Source of the DNA: Shewanella sp. KX20019
Lineage (GTDB): Bacteria > Pseudomonadota > Gammaproteobacteria > Enterobacterales > Shewanellaceae
NCBI RefSeq assembly: GCF_016757755.1
Contig: NZ_CP068437.1
Span: forward strand, 62,001 to 126,000
Reading direction: 5' to 3'
Length of the DNA stretch: 64,000 nt
In this document: one piece after another, positions 30,424-39,693 of the stretch
Layout of the letters: every line of letters starts with the position of its first letter
Position numbering within the stretch: position 1 is the first letter of the stretch
Made by a program: the position numbers and the translations under genes
The notes under the pieces: model-generated
The model's input: only the letters and a program-made list of their open reading frames with translations
Databases searched by the model: none
Told to the model about the DNA's origin: nothing

Positions 30424-31505
30424 GAGTTGCAATAGCAATTGATAGTTTGGCGGGTGGTGGGGCAGAAAAAGTGATGCTAACCCTCGCGAAAGAGTTTACT
30501 GAGGTGGGGCATGAGCCACACTTCATCGTCATGACAGATGATGTGGCCTTCGATATTCCCGACAGTTTACCTGTACACGTCTGTTTTGATAAAAAGGACA
30601 AAGACTTCAATCGTTTTTGGAATCTAGCCCCAGCAGTTGCAAAGCTAACGAGTAAAATTAAGCAAATTGAAGCGAGTGTGGGAAAGTTTGATCTATTTTT
30701 GTCTAATTTAGACAAGACCAATCGACTAATGACAAAGACCCAAGTGTCTCCTTTGTTTGTTGTGGTACATGCTTCTGTCGAAGAGGAACTAAGTCGGCAT
30801 GCTAAGTTAGGACCATTTGCGTTTTTAAAGAAACTTTGGGCTAAAAAGTCACTAGATGGCCACCATTTAGTGACGGTCTCCCAAGGTATTGCAGATGAAA
30901 TAAAGCAAACTAAGCGGATCGAACCAGCCTCGATTCGGTGTATCTATAATCCATTTGGATTTGACGATATCACTGCGCTTTCTCAACAGAAAGCAGACGG
31001 CATTCCTGATAGTGATTACCTGATCCATATTGGTCGTTATGTGAAGCAGAAGCGCCATGATGTGTTGTTCCAGGCCATCGCACAAATGGAAAGCCAAATA
31101 CCGGTGGTACTGCTATGTCATAACCCCAAAAAAGCCATAAAAGCCGCCAAGAAATATGGGGTTGAACAGCGGGTGATTATTCCGGGGTTTCAGTCAAACC
31201 CCTTTCCGTGGATAACCAATGCTAAAGCTTTGGTACTGAGTTCTGATTTTGAAGGTTTACCGACGGTATTAATTGAGTCGCTAGCGTGCGGGACGCCAGT
31301 CGTCAGTACTAATTGTCCCCATGGCCCAAGCGAAATTTTGACGGGAGAGCTTGCAAGGTTCTTAGTCCCGCGTCGTGATCCAAAGGCATTAGCAGCGAAG
31401 TTGGATGAAGTGTTGCTGTCACCGCCGTCATTGGTTGAGGTTGATATTTTAGTAAAAGTAAAAGCAGCACGTATTGCTCAAGAATATTTGGCCTTGGTTA
31501 AATAA
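30420..31505 (+). CDS. Glycosyltransferase family 4
   Basis: A 361-residue GT-B retaining transferase, probably adding an outer-core sugar. N-terminal acceptor motif DSLAGGGAEKVMLTLA, donor-site motifs HIGRYVKQKRHDVLFQAI, GFQSNPFPWITNA and SSDFEGLPTVLIESLACGTPVVST (the E-x7-E segment). The start overlaps the preceding stop by four bases. It is a close paralogue of the inverted gene at 32669-33742: both share GFQSNP, SSDFEGLPTVLIESL, CPHGP and EILTGELA. Donor sugar unknown. Confidence 0.85.
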   Translation: MRVAIAIDSLAGGGAEKVMLTLAKEFTEVGHEPHFIVMTDDVAFDIPDSLPVHVCFDKKDKDFNRFWNLAPAVAKLTSKIKQIEASVGKFDLFLSNLDKTNRLMTKTQVSPLFVVVHASVEEELSRHAKLGPFAFLKKLWAKKSLDGHHLVTVSQGIADEIKQTKRIEPASIRCIYNPFGFDDITALSQQKADGIPDSDYLIHIGRYVKQKRHDVLFQAIAQMESQIPVVLLCHNPKKAIKAAKKYGVEQRVIIPGFQSNPFPWITNAKALVLSSDFEGLPTVLIESLACGTPVVSTNCPHGPSEILTGELARFLVPRRDPKALAAKLDEVLLSPPSLVEVDILVKVKAARIAQEYLALVK

Positions 31506-31534
31506 GTATTGAAACGTTTTCGGGGGAAATGGTT

Positions 31535-32599
31535 GTGAGTTCAAGCAGCAAGCGTTATCTATTATATATTGCACAGAATTATTCTTATGCCATCTTAAGG
31601 CCGTTGCAGACGGCAATACGGGCTAGAGGGGATGAGGTGCGCTGGTTTTTTGAAGGCGATGAAGTCAACCCCTCGTTTCTTAAGCCCAACGAAAAGCGCT
31701 TATCCACTATTGCAGAGGTAAAAGCTTGGCTGCCTGATGCGGTGTTGGTTCCTGGTAATGTGGTTCCCAACTTCATTCCAGGAGTCAAGGTTGGGGTTTT
31801 TCATGGATTCAATGCTGGAAAAATGAACCACAAAGGCCGTGAAGATCATTTTGAAATACGTGACTGTTTTGATCTGTACTGCACTCAAGGTCCCGCAACT
31901 ACCCTGCCATTCATCCGCTTGGCTGAAAAGTTTGCCACCTTTAAAATTGCCGAAACTGGCTGGCCAACATTGGATCCAATGTTTAAAGGTGATATGCCGA
32001 AGCCTTATGAGGTCGAAGGTGATGATCGTCCGGTGATACTTTTTTGCTCAACGTTTTCACGCAGCTTATCCTGTGCGCCAGTGGTTTATGAGCAGATTAA
32101 AGCGATGTCGATGCAGGGCAACTGGCGTTGGCTGGTACAGTTTCATCCTAAAATGAGTCCGCAGATTGTTGAGAAATATAAAGCGCTTGAGAATGAGAAC
32201 TTAACCTTTGTGGAAACAGATGATGTATTACCACTGCTGAAAGCTGCCGATGTGATGTTGTGTGATACTTCGTCAATATTGATTATGTTTTTACTGCAAG
32301 GCAAACCTGTGGTGACTTTTAACAATCAAACTAAACGTTCACACTTGGTGAACGTGGACAGCATTGAAGATATTCAACCTGCATTAGAGCGTGTTTTAAC
32401 TAAACCTGCTGAGTTGATGGAAGAAATAGAAAAATATTGTGACGATATTCATCCGTACCGTGATGGTCTATCTAGTGAACGAGTCTTAACCGCAGTAGAT
32501 GAATTGATTGCGCAGGGTACAGATGATCTTAAACCTAAACCTGCTAATTTGCTGCGCCATTTTAAGATGCGTAAAAAGCTGGGTTATTGGAAGTTGTAG
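31535..32599 (+). CDS. CDP-glycerol glycerophosphotransferase-like protein
   Basis: A 354-residue GT-B protein resembling the CDP-glycerol:poly(glycerophosphate) transferase group. Visible motifs are VGVFHGFNAGKMNHKG near residue 90, WLVQFHPKMSP and LCDTSSILIMFLLQGKPVVTF, that is the two conserved His and the SS of this fold. It might add glycerol phosphate or another phospho-polyol, or simply be a related sugar transferase. GTG at 31535 has GGGGGA 7 bases upstream; an ATG two codons earlier (31529) is too close to it. Last gene of the plus-strand core run; converges with a GT4 gene. Confidence 0.7.
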   Translation: MSSSSKRYLLYIAQNYSYAILRPLQTAIRARGDEVRWFFEGDEVNPSFLKPNEKRLSTIAEVKAWLPDAVLVPGNVVPNFIPGVKVGVFHGFNAGKMNHKGREDHFEIRDCFDLYCTQGPATTLPFIRLAEKFATFKIAETGWPTLDPMFKGDMPKPYEVEGDDRPVILFCSTFSRSLSCAPVVYEQIKAMSMQGNWRWLVQFHPKMSPQIVEKYKALENENLTFVETDDVLPLLKAADVMLCDTSSILIMFLLQGKPVVTFNNQTKRSHLVNVDSIEDIQPALERVLTKPAELMEEIEKYCDDIHPYRDGLSSERVLTAVDELIAQGTDDLKPKPANLLRHFKMRKKLGYWKL

Positions 32600-32668
32600 G
32601 GCTTGAATATATACGAGGCGGTGTAAATCATCGTTTTATGCTGGCTCGTGCCTAAAAAACTAAAAGGT

Positions 32669-33742
32669 TCACCGACATAAATTGATATATTTTTGAGCTA
32701 TATGTTGGCTTTCAACTTTGTTGATGATCTCAATATTATTTAAGTTTGGAGGATTTTTGAGGCATGCTAAAGCAGCTTCAGCTAATGCTTGCGGATTTCT
32801 GCGGGGTACTAAATAATTAGCTAGCTCACCGGTCAATATTTCATTAGGACCATGAGGGCAGCGAGTGCTCACGACAGGTGTTTGGCAGATAAGTGATTCG
32901 ATCAACACGGTCGGCAGTCCTTCAAAGTCTGAACTGAGCAACATCAATTCAGCTCGGGCTATCCAAGCATAAGGGTTACTTTGGAATCCTGGTGTAATAA
33001 TACGATTTTCAACGTCATATTTTTTGGCTAGTTTACGGGCTTTCTCTGGACGGTTGGTTAACAGTACCAATCGAGGAGCTGTTGGCATCAACTTTAATGT
33101 TTGGAAGAGAATATCTAGGCGTTTCTGTCGGGTGACTCGGCCTATATGGATCATAAACGGCTCACTCGGTAGCCCATCGACTTCCTTTGTGGCTTTTTCT
33201 CTTATCTCATCTATTCGAAATGGATTGTATATGGCCTGCACGCTTTTAGGCTTCAGCCAACGAGTCGCCTTAAGTTCATCTGCGATCCCTTCTGAAACTG
33301 TAATAATGCGTTTGCCTATGAGAGCCTTTGCTTTTCGCCAGCGGCGCAAGAAATGGATTGGTCCGCGTTTTAACTCCATAATGAGCTCTTGCTGGAGTGC
33401 GCAGTGGCAAAAATAGTAACAAGGATCAAAGTTACAACCATTGATGACGATATCGCAATCGGTGGAGTTACTCAGAAATAGATCAAATTTCCCCGACACT
33501 TTTTCAGCTGAGCGCACACACTGTTGTAACTGTGCTTGTTGCTCGCTAAGTGAAAGAGATTTTTGAGACTGAAAAACAGTATGGATCTTCACGTTCTCAG
33601 GTGGGGTGAAGTCACCCTCATGACTAAATATGAACAGATGCACTTCTTGTCCTGCTTCCTGCAATATTTGGGCTTGAGTGATCGCGACTTTAACCGTCCC
33701 ATTTACATAAAAGTTATGACAAAAAACAGCAATTTTCTTCAT
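32669..33742 (-). CDS. Glycosyltransferase family 4 (paralogue, inverted)
   Basis: A 357-residue GT4 transferase closely related to the gene at 30420-31505 and on the opposite strand. It has the N-terminal NGTVKVAITQAQILQEAG, donor motifs HIGRVTRQKRLDILFQTL, PGFQSNPYAWIARA, SSDFEGLPTVLIESLICQTPVVST and CPHGPNEILTGELANYLVPRR. Several Cys occur in the acceptor half (CNFDPCYYFCHC), absent from the paralogue. It probably adds a hexose to the LPS outer core. The gap of 69 bases from the convergent phosphotransferase gene holds no clear terminator. Confidence 0.85.
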   Translation of the reverse strand: MKKIAVFCHNFYVNGTVKVAITQAQILQEAGQEVHLFIFSHEGDFTPPENVKIHTVFQSQKSLSLSEQQAQLQQCVRSAEKVSGKFDLFLSNSTDCDIVINGCNFDPCYYFCHCALQQELIMELKRGPIHFLRRWRKAKALIGKRIITVSEGIADELKATRWLKPKSVQAIYNPFRIDEIREKATKEVDGLPSEPFMIHIGRVTRQKRLDILFQTLKLMPTAPRLVLLTNRPEKARKLAKKYDVENRIITPGFQSNPYAWIARAELMLLSSDFEGLPTVLIESLICQTPVVSTRCPHGPNEILTGELANYLVPRRNPQALAEAALACLKNPPNLNNIEIINKVESQHIAQKYINLCR

Positions 33743-33968
33743 TTATAAATCCATACCCAGTTTAAAGTCAACATTGTAACAGATGTTTCCCTGGTGGTCG
33801 CAAGTGGCGAGGTGTGTTTATGGATTGCTCTTGATTTGTTGTGCGCGTTTAGGTTTGTGTTAACGCGCAGCCTGCGAGGCTGATGTTACTTACAGTTTCT
33901 TTGATTTTCCGATATAGAATAATAAGTCGCTATAATATAATATTTAGGCGCATTAACTCGTTTTCATT

Positions 33969-35105
33969 ATGAGATGTTTTGTTATTAGCTTAGTTAGAGA
34001 GAAAAAGCAGCGCCTTCATATCAATAGGGAGTTTTATTCTCAAACGATACCTTTTGATTTTTATGAAAATTGGCTACTTGGAAGTCATAAAATGAATGTA
34101 ATAGAAAGCGTGGGTCTAAACGGTGATAGTGACAGCATGTTGGTATTTGAGAATACTTACTACAGCTTATTTCTATATTTACTGTGTGATGAATATTGGC
34201 AGAAAAGAGACTTTTTAATTTTTGGTGACCGTATCTCTTTCGACATGTTAACTCGCTTGAAAAAGCACGCTAATGTTTTGGATGAAAGTTATCGTTTTAT
34301 GCCCCGTCCTATGCCGAAATTCCAGAATGGTCCGTTTGAATACATGGCTCGTAAACGAATGCAAAAACAGTTGTTTGCCAAATATGATGCTTGTATTGGG
34401 AATGTAAGAGAGATCAATAACTGGTTAATTGAAATCAAAAGGATTCAATTAGAAGATGGTACCTTAACACGTAATGAGCTCACTTTTGGTGGTAAGAAAA
34501 GAGGTGTTTTTGAGGCTTTTTTCGAATATATATTTCTCAAAGAGCCTCACAAAATAAACAGAATCGATAAATTTATCATCGCCGCTGAAGTAAAGCCTTT
34601 ACCGCAGTTTGCTGGGAAAGTAGCCATTATTGACTTTTTTGCTTTGTGGCAAAATAAATCTGCTCAAGAGCGAGTGGTTATTTTAGATGTATTCGATGTC
34701 GAATTATCGCAGTTTAGCGCTATAACCAGTGAGTGTAGTATCCTGTTTACTCAGCCTTGGAGTGAGTCGGCGAATTTTGATTATGCAGAGAGTAAAAAAG
34801 TTAATGGCTATAAGAGATTGATTGAAGAGTTATCAATAGATGAGTCTGAGTTGGTGATTAAGCCCCACCCTAGAGAGGTCACTGACTACCAACATTACTT
34901 TCCTGAAGCTATTGTTTTGAAAGCAAGTTTCCCTAGTGAGTTAATGCCTTTGTTAAATGTGAGTGTTAATAAGGTCGTATCGCTAAGTTCCACCGCGGGT
35001 AGTTGTTTCAAGGGGCGCAGCAATGAAATTATTTATGCCAGAGCTCCTGAGTATTTTGATATGCCTCAAAAAATGAAAGATTCTATTAATAGATTAGACT
35101 TATAG
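33969..35105 (+). CDS. Putative sialyltransferase-like glycosyltransferase
   Basis: A 378-residue protein without an obvious named family. Three short motifs that define bacterial sialyltransferases (GT52/GT80-type GT-B enzymes) appear in order and at plausible spacing: E162-D163-G164 (D/E-D/E-G), H300-P301 in IKPHPRE, and S340-S341-T342 in SLSSTA. The gene lies directly upstream of neuA-neuB-neuC in the same direction, which fits use of their CMP-sialic acid product. There is no signal peptide. AT-rich codon use, like the neu genes, suggests joint acquisition. Assignment rests on short motifs and context. Confidence 0.6.
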   Translation: MRCFVISLVREKKQRLHINREFYSQTIPFDFYENWLLGSHKMNVIESVGLNGDSDSMLVFENTYYSLFLYLLCDEYWQKRDFLIFGDRISFDMLTRLKKHANVLDESYRFMPRPMPKFQNGPFEYMARKRMQKQLFAKYDACIGNVREINNWLIEIKRIQLEDGTLTRNELTFGGKKRGVFEAFFEYIFLKEPHKINRIDKFIIAAEVKPLPQFAGKVAIIDFFALWQNKSAQERVVILDVFDVELSQFSAITSECSILFTQPWSESANFDYAESKKVNGYKRLIEELSIDESELVIKPHPREVTDYQHYFPEAIVLKASFPSELMPLLNVSVNKVVSLSSTAGSCFKGRSNEIIYARAPEYFDMPQKMKDSINRLDL

Positions 35106-35208
35106 CGATATATTGACGATGCAAGTCCCTTGATAGGGTCACTTACTACTAAGTTTTTAGTTCTATTAACTAAGCTAGTTCATATAATTTGTAGACGTAT
35201 TTAAAGAA

Positions 35209-35901
35209 ATGAATATTGCATTAATTACAGCTAGAGGTGGCTCTAAAGGGTTGCCGAGAAAGAATATCCTTCCTTTAAGCGGCAAACCGCTTATTGCTTG
35301 GACAATTGAGGCAGCATTGAACTCCGACGCTATTGATAGAGTGTTTGTGTCGACGGAAGATGCTGAAATTGCCGATGTTAGTCGTCGTTTTGGAGCCGAA
35401 GTTATCCCTAGGCCTGTATCACTGGCCCAGGACACCTCCAGTAGTGAAGTGGTAATAGAGCATGCAATAAACTATCTTTTCACTCATGAGCCGGGTTTTC
35501 AGTTTGATAGAGTGATGTTATTGCAACCTACATCACCATTAAGAACGTCTTCACATATAGATAGTGCATTTGAACTGTATGAAAACAATAGTGCTAACCT
35601 TGTATTGGGAGTTTTTGAACCATCTCATACACCTTTGAAAGCGTACCTAGAGCGAGACGACGGCAGTATTACAGGTTTATTTAGTCCTAGCGCACCGTAT
35701 ACTCGACGTCAGGATTTACCTCGCGCATTCCAGCCTAACGGGTCGCTTTATCTATTTGGTACTCAGAGTTTTTTAAAAGAAAATCAAATACCAAGAGAAA
35801 ATGTTTTCCCCTTTGTGATGTCAGAACAAGAATCGGCAGATATCGACACAAAAGATGATTTGCTTACTGTTGAACGTATTTTAAGAGAAAACCGCATATG
35901 A
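35209..35901 (+). CDS. neuA: N-acylneuraminate cytidylyltransferase (CMP-sialic acid synthetase)
   Basis: Activates sialic acid (or a related nonulosonate) with CTP to the CMP sugar. The 230-residue protein has the nucleotide loop ARGGSKGLPRKN, the SGKPLIAWTIEAAL segment, VSTEDAEIA, LLQPTSPLR and the metal-binding DIDTKDDL at the C-terminus. All active-site elements are present. It overlaps neuB by ATGA, so the two are coupled. The closest alternatives are CMP-legionaminate or CMP-pseudaminate synthetases; neuC next door favours sialic acid. Confidence 0.92.
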   Translation: MNIALITARGGSKGLPRKNILPLSGKPLIAWTIEAALNSDAIDRVFVSTEDAEIADVSRRFGAEVIPRPVSLAQDTSSSEVVIEHAINYLFTHEPGFQFDRVMLLQPTSPLRTSSHIDSAFELYENNSANLVLGVFEPSHTPLKAYLERDDGSITGLFSPSAPYTRRQDLPRAFQPNGSLYLFGTQSFLKENQIPRENVFPFVMSEQESADIDTKDDLLTVERILRENRI

Positions 35902-36941
35902 ATAACCCAGTATTTGAAATTTCAGGCCGTAAAGTCGGTTTGGATTATGATCCTTTAGTCATTGCTGAAATTGGTATCAATCATGAAGGTTCACTGAAAG
36001 TTGCTTTTGAAATGGTTGATGCGGCAGTAGAGGCTGGTGCGGAAATAATTAAGCATCAGACTCATGTAGTTGAAGATGAAATGAGTAGTGAAGCTAAGAA
36101 GGTTATTCCTGGGAATGCTGACGTTTCTATTTATGAAATTATGGCTAGATGTGCATTAAATGAAGAAGATGAAACCGAGCTAAAAGACTACGTTGAATCT
36201 AAAGGTGCTATTTTTATTAGTACGCCTTTTTCTCGAGCTGCCGTACTTCGTTTAGAGCGAATGGGGGTTCAAGCTTATAAAATTGGTTCAGGAGAGTGTA
36301 ATAACTATCCATTGCTAGAGCTTGTTGCTAGTTTAGGTAAGCCTATTATTCTAAGCACCGGGATGAATGATATTCCTTCTATTGCGAAATCAGTGAACAT
36401 TTTTAGAAAGCACAAAACGGCTTTTTGTTTGCTACATACCACTAATTTATATCCTACTCCAGATCATCTTATTCGTATTGGTGCTATGGAAGAGTTGCAG
36501 CGTGAATTTCCTGATTCAGTGGTTGGCTTATCAGATCATAGTATTGATAACTTGGCCTGTTTGGGGGCTGTAGCCTCTGGAGCTTCAGTTTTAGAGCGGC
36601 ACTTTACTGATACAAAGGAGCGTTCTGGCCCTGATATCTGTTGTTCAATGGATGTTGAGGAGTGTAGAGACTTGATTGCACAATCTAGCCGTATGAAGAC
36701 TATGCGAGGTGGCCGTAAAGAGCCAGCTAAAGAGGAACAGGTAACTATCGATTTTGCCTATGCTAGTGTTGTTTCTATTGCAAATATTAAGGCTGGCGAA
36801 GCGCTTACAATTGATAATATTTGGGTTAAGAGACCTGGTACGGGAGATTTCTTAGCTGATGATTATGAGTCGTTATTGGGAAAAATAGCATCTCAAGATA
36901 TCCAGTCAGATATTCAATTGAAAAGAGAGTCAGTAAAATAA
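35898..36941 (+). CDS. neuB: N-acetylneuraminate synthase
   Basis: Condenses phosphoenolpyruvate with N-acetylmannosamine to give Neu5Ac. The 347-residue protein has an N-terminal TIM barrel (IAEIGINHEGSLKVAFEMVDAA, IIKHQTHVVEDEM, YKIGSGECNNYPLLE, LSTGMNDIPSI, GLSDHSIDN, LERHFTDTKERSGPD) and a C-terminal SAF antifreeze-like domain (IANIKAGEALTIDNIWVKRPGTG). Domain order and length are standard. It overlaps neuA by four bases and neuC by one. Confidence 0.93.
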   Translation: MNNPVFEISGRKVGLDYDPLVIAEIGINHEGSLKVAFEMVDAAVEAGAEIIKHQTHVVEDEMSSEAKKVIPGNADVSIYEIMARCALNEEDETELKDYVESKGAIFISTPFSRAAVLRLERMGVQAYKIGSGECNNYPLLELVASLGKPIILSTGMNDIPSIAKSVNIFRKHKTAFCLLHTTNLYPTPDHLIRIGAMEELQREFPDSVVGLSDHSIDNLACLGAVASGASVLERHFTDTKERSGPDICCSMDVEECRDLIAQSSRMKTMRGGRKEPAKEEQVTIDFAYASVVSIANIKAGEALTIDNIWVKRPGTGDFLADDYESLLGKIASQDIQSDIQLKRESVK

Positions 36942-38065
36942 TGCCGAATAAATCTATACTTTATTTAACAGGTACTCGAGCCGATTTTGGAAAGTTAAAA
37001 AGCTTGATACAAAAAACTGAGTCTACTGAAAGGTTGGAAACTCATTTATTTGTTACGGGCATGCACATGCTTGCAAAGTATGGAATGACAGCAAAAGAGG
37101 TTGAAAAGTCAGGTTTTAAATCGATTTATAAGTATATAAACCAGAATGATGAGGATTCGATGGATGTTATTTTATCGAAAACAATCCAAGGTTTATCCGA
37201 TTACGTAAAAGAACTCAAGCCTGACATGATAGTTGTTCATGGTGACAGGGTTGAAGCCCTAGCAGGTGCTATTGTAGGTGCTCTGAATAACATTCTCGTT
37301 GCTCATATTGAGGGGGGGGAGGTTTCAGGCACTATTGATGAGCTCATTCGTCATTCTGTTAGCAAGATGGCGCATTTACATTTTGTATCAAATGCAAACG
37401 CTAAAGCTCGATTACTTCAACTAGGGGAGAAATCAGAGTCTATTTATGTGATTGGTTCTCCAGACTTAGATATCATGAAATCTAAGTCTCTACCATCGTT
37501 AGCGGAGGTGAAAAGCTATTATGAAATACCTTTTCAAGATTACGGAATTGTTATGTATCATCCTGTCACAACAGAAGTGGACAAGCTCAAAGAAGATATA
37601 GCATCCGTAAGAGAAGCACTAGAGAAGTCAGGGAAGCAGTATGTGGTGATCTATCCAAATAATGACCATGGATCTAGCATCATTATAGATGAGTTGGTGC
37701 CACTCCAAAGTAATCCCAAATTTAGAGTTTTTCCGAGTGTTCGATTTGAGAGTTTCCTGACATTGTTAAAATACTCTCAGTGTATTGTTGGGAATTCAAG
37801 CGCTGGGGTTAGAGAGGCACCTTTCTACGGCTTACCCTCAATTAATGTGGGCTCTCGTCAAAATGGTCGTGCTGCTGCGAAATCTATTTTTAATGTACCA
37901 GCTGAGGTTGATGAGATCTGTCAGGCAATTAGTCTCGCTCACACAAGCCAGTTCGATCCAGAGAAAGAGTTTGGTGGTGGTGATAGTGATGAGCATTTTA
38001 TCAAGGCGCTTGTATCAGAAGATCTTTGGCAAACGAGTAAGCAAAAACTATTTGTGGATATTTAG
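36941..38065 (+). CDS. neuC: UDP-N-acetylglucosamine 2-epimerase (hydrolysing)
   Basis: Hydrolyses and epimerises UDP-GlcNAc to N-acetylmannosamine and UDP, the committed step to sialic acid. The 374-residue GT-B fold shows LTGTRADFGKLKSLI at the N-terminus, VHGDRVEALAGAI, HIEGGEVSGTIDELIRHSVSKMAHLHF and GNSSAGVREAPFYGLPSINVGSRQNGR, all diagnostic of NeuC rather than WecB. The same fold also serves legionaminate routes (GDP or UDP-bacillosamine substrates), but the companion genes of those pathways are absent. Codon use is AT-rich relative to the neighbours. Last gene of the neu operon. Confidence 0.92.
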   Translation: MPNKSILYLTGTRADFGKLKSLIQKTESTERLETHLFVTGMHMLAKYGMTAKEVEKSGFKSIYKYINQNDEDSMDVILSKTIQGLSDYVKELKPDMIVVHGDRVEALAGAIVGALNNILVAHIEGGEVSGTIDELIRHSVSKMAHLHFVSNANAKARLLQLGEKSESIYVIGSPDLDIMKSKSLPSLAEVKSYYEIPFQDYGIVMYHPVTTEVDKLKEDIASVREALEKSGKQYVVIYPNNDHGSSIIIDELVPLQSNPKFRVFPSVRFESFLTLLKYSQCIVGNSSAGVREAPFYGLPSINVGSRQNGRAAAKSIFNVPAEVDEICQAISLAHTSQFDPEKEFGGGDSDEHFIKALVSEDLWQTSKQKLFVDI

Positions 38066-38153
38066 TGCTCGATTAAATAGGGGACACTCTCGATGCTAAT
38101 AGGCTCGAGGGTGTTCTATTATTATTGGGATATACACCTACGAGTTAATAGCA

Positions 38154-38315
38154 ATGAACCGCACTAAAAAAATCACCAAAAAATTCATGGGTAAGGCTAA
38201 AAAAGCCAATGCCAAAAAGAACACAAGTAACAAGCCAAAGTACATATCTAAAGCCGAAAGAGAGCATTTAGAGGCATTAGCTGCAAGCGATAACGTTGCT
38301 CAAGAACCAGAATAG
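38154..38315 (+). CDS. DUF2986 family small basic protein
   Basis: A 53-residue protein. The start MNRTKKITKKFMGKAKKANAK is strongly basic, then comes NKPKYISKAEREHLEAL and an acidic tail. NKPKYISKA(E/D)R matches my memory of DUF2986, short proteins of Shewanella and Vibrio with no known role. No clear Shine-Dalgarno precedes the ATG. It stands between neuC and gltS on the plus strand and has its own gap on both sides. Confidence 0.7.
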   Translation: MNRTKKITKKFMGKAKKANAKKNTSNKPKYISKAEREHLEALAASDNVAQEPE

Positions 38316-38469
38316 TTTAAATATTGCTCGAATATGTTGTTTTATTACATCAATATTCATAATTCGGACATGGCTAATATTATTTACCCTAATGAATATG
38401 CCAGAATAGCCGGCTAATTTTTGCTTTAGCGGTGCTAACTGCAAAGCCGATGTAACGGATAGGAGTTTT

Positions 38470-39693
38470 ATGGATACCGTATATTCAATCGGAGAGCTAG
38501 AATCATTTTTGGTTGCGATACTAGTACTATTTATCGGGCATACAGTTAATCGCCATGTCGGTTTCTTCAAAAAATACAATATTCCCGAGCCCATTATTGG
38601 CGGTTTGGTGGTTGCGGCAATTACGACCTTTTTACATTTTCAGAATATTACCCTTAAGTTTTCTTTGCCGATGCAGAACATCTTAATGCTAATGTTTTTT
38701 AGTACAGTGGGCTTGGCAGCAAGCTATAAACTGCTAGTAAAAGGGGGCAAGAAAGTGTTTATCTTTCTTGGTATCGCCTCTGTCTATATTGTGATTCAGA
38801 ATGCGGTGGGTGTGAGCTTAGCAACCGCATTGGGTTTAGAGCCGCTAATGGGCTTAGTAGCAGGCTCTATTACCTTGTCTGGTGGTCATGGTACTGGGGC
38901 TGCTTGGGCGCAAACTTTTTCCGAAAATTACGGCATGAGCACGTTAGAGTTTGCCATGGCTGCAGCCACGTTTGGACTAGTGATGGGCGGAATAATAGGT
39001 GGCCCAGTAGCGCAAAGATTGATTAACAAGAACAAACTGGTGTCCTCCTATGGTATAGGGGGTAACCACCATAAAGATCACCCAGATCTTGTCACTTATG
39101 ATCAGTTAGAAGAGGATAGAGTCACCGCTAAAAGCGTAATGGAAACCCTATTTATCTTGCTGCTTTGCGTTGCGGGTGCGCGGTGGATCGAACACTTGGT
39201 ATCGGTGTTTGAGATAAGCTGGTTAAAAATGCCTGATTTTGTCTATGCGTTGTTTCTTGGGGTGGTCATTACCAACCTTACCGAGCTGACGAGAGGCTAT
39301 AAGACCAATAGTGAATGTGTGGACATATTGGGCACCGTCTCTTTGTCATTGTTCTTAGCGATGGCGTTGATGAGTTTAAAGTTGTGGGAAATTTTCGACT
39401 TAGCGATTCCACTGTTGATTATCTTGCTTGTACAAACCTTGGTGCTCGGATTTTTTGCTTATTTCGTGACATTTAGATTGATGGGATCGAACTACGATGC
39501 TGCCGTTATTGCGGGAGGGCATTGCGGCTTTGGTATGGGGGCGACCCCAACAGCGGTGATGAATATGGGCGCGTTAGTTTCTCGAAATGGTCCCTCTCCG
39601 CAGGCATTTATGGTGGTACCAATCGTAGGTGCATTCTTTATCGATATCGTTAACCTTATTGTGCTACAGGGTTACATTAGCTTTATTTTGTAA
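38470..39693 (+). CDS. gltS: Sodium/glutamate symporter
   Basis: Inner-membrane Na+-coupled glutamate importer. The 407-residue chain has about ten hydrophobic segments and the two family repeat loops: SGGHGTGAAWAQ in the first half and GGHCGFGMGATPTAVMNMG in the second, which form the re-entrant substrate site. NIPEPIIGGLVVA near the N-terminus is also typical. GGAG lies just upstream of the ATG. It stands alone; an inverted-repeat element begins at the last base of its stop codon. Confidence 0.93.
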   Translation: MDTVYSIGELESFLVAILVLFIGHTVNRHVGFFKKYNIPEPIIGGLVVAAITTFLHFQNITLKFSLPMQNILMLMFFSTVGLAASYKLLVKGGKKVFIFLGIASVYIVIQNAVGVSLATALGLEPLMGLVAGSITLSGGHGTGAAWAQTFSENYGMSTLEFAMAAATFGLVMGGIIGGPVAQRLINKNKLVSSYGIGGNHHKDHPDLVTYDQLEEDRVTAKSVMETLFILLLCVAGARWIEHLVSVFEISWLKMPDFVYALFLGVVITNLTELTRGYKTNSECVDILGTVSLSLFLAMALMSLKLWEIFDLAIPLLIILLVQTLVLGFFAYFVTFRLMGSNYDAAVIAGGHCGFGMGATPTAVMNMGALVSRNGPSPQAFMVVPIVGAFFIDIVNLIVLQGYISFIL

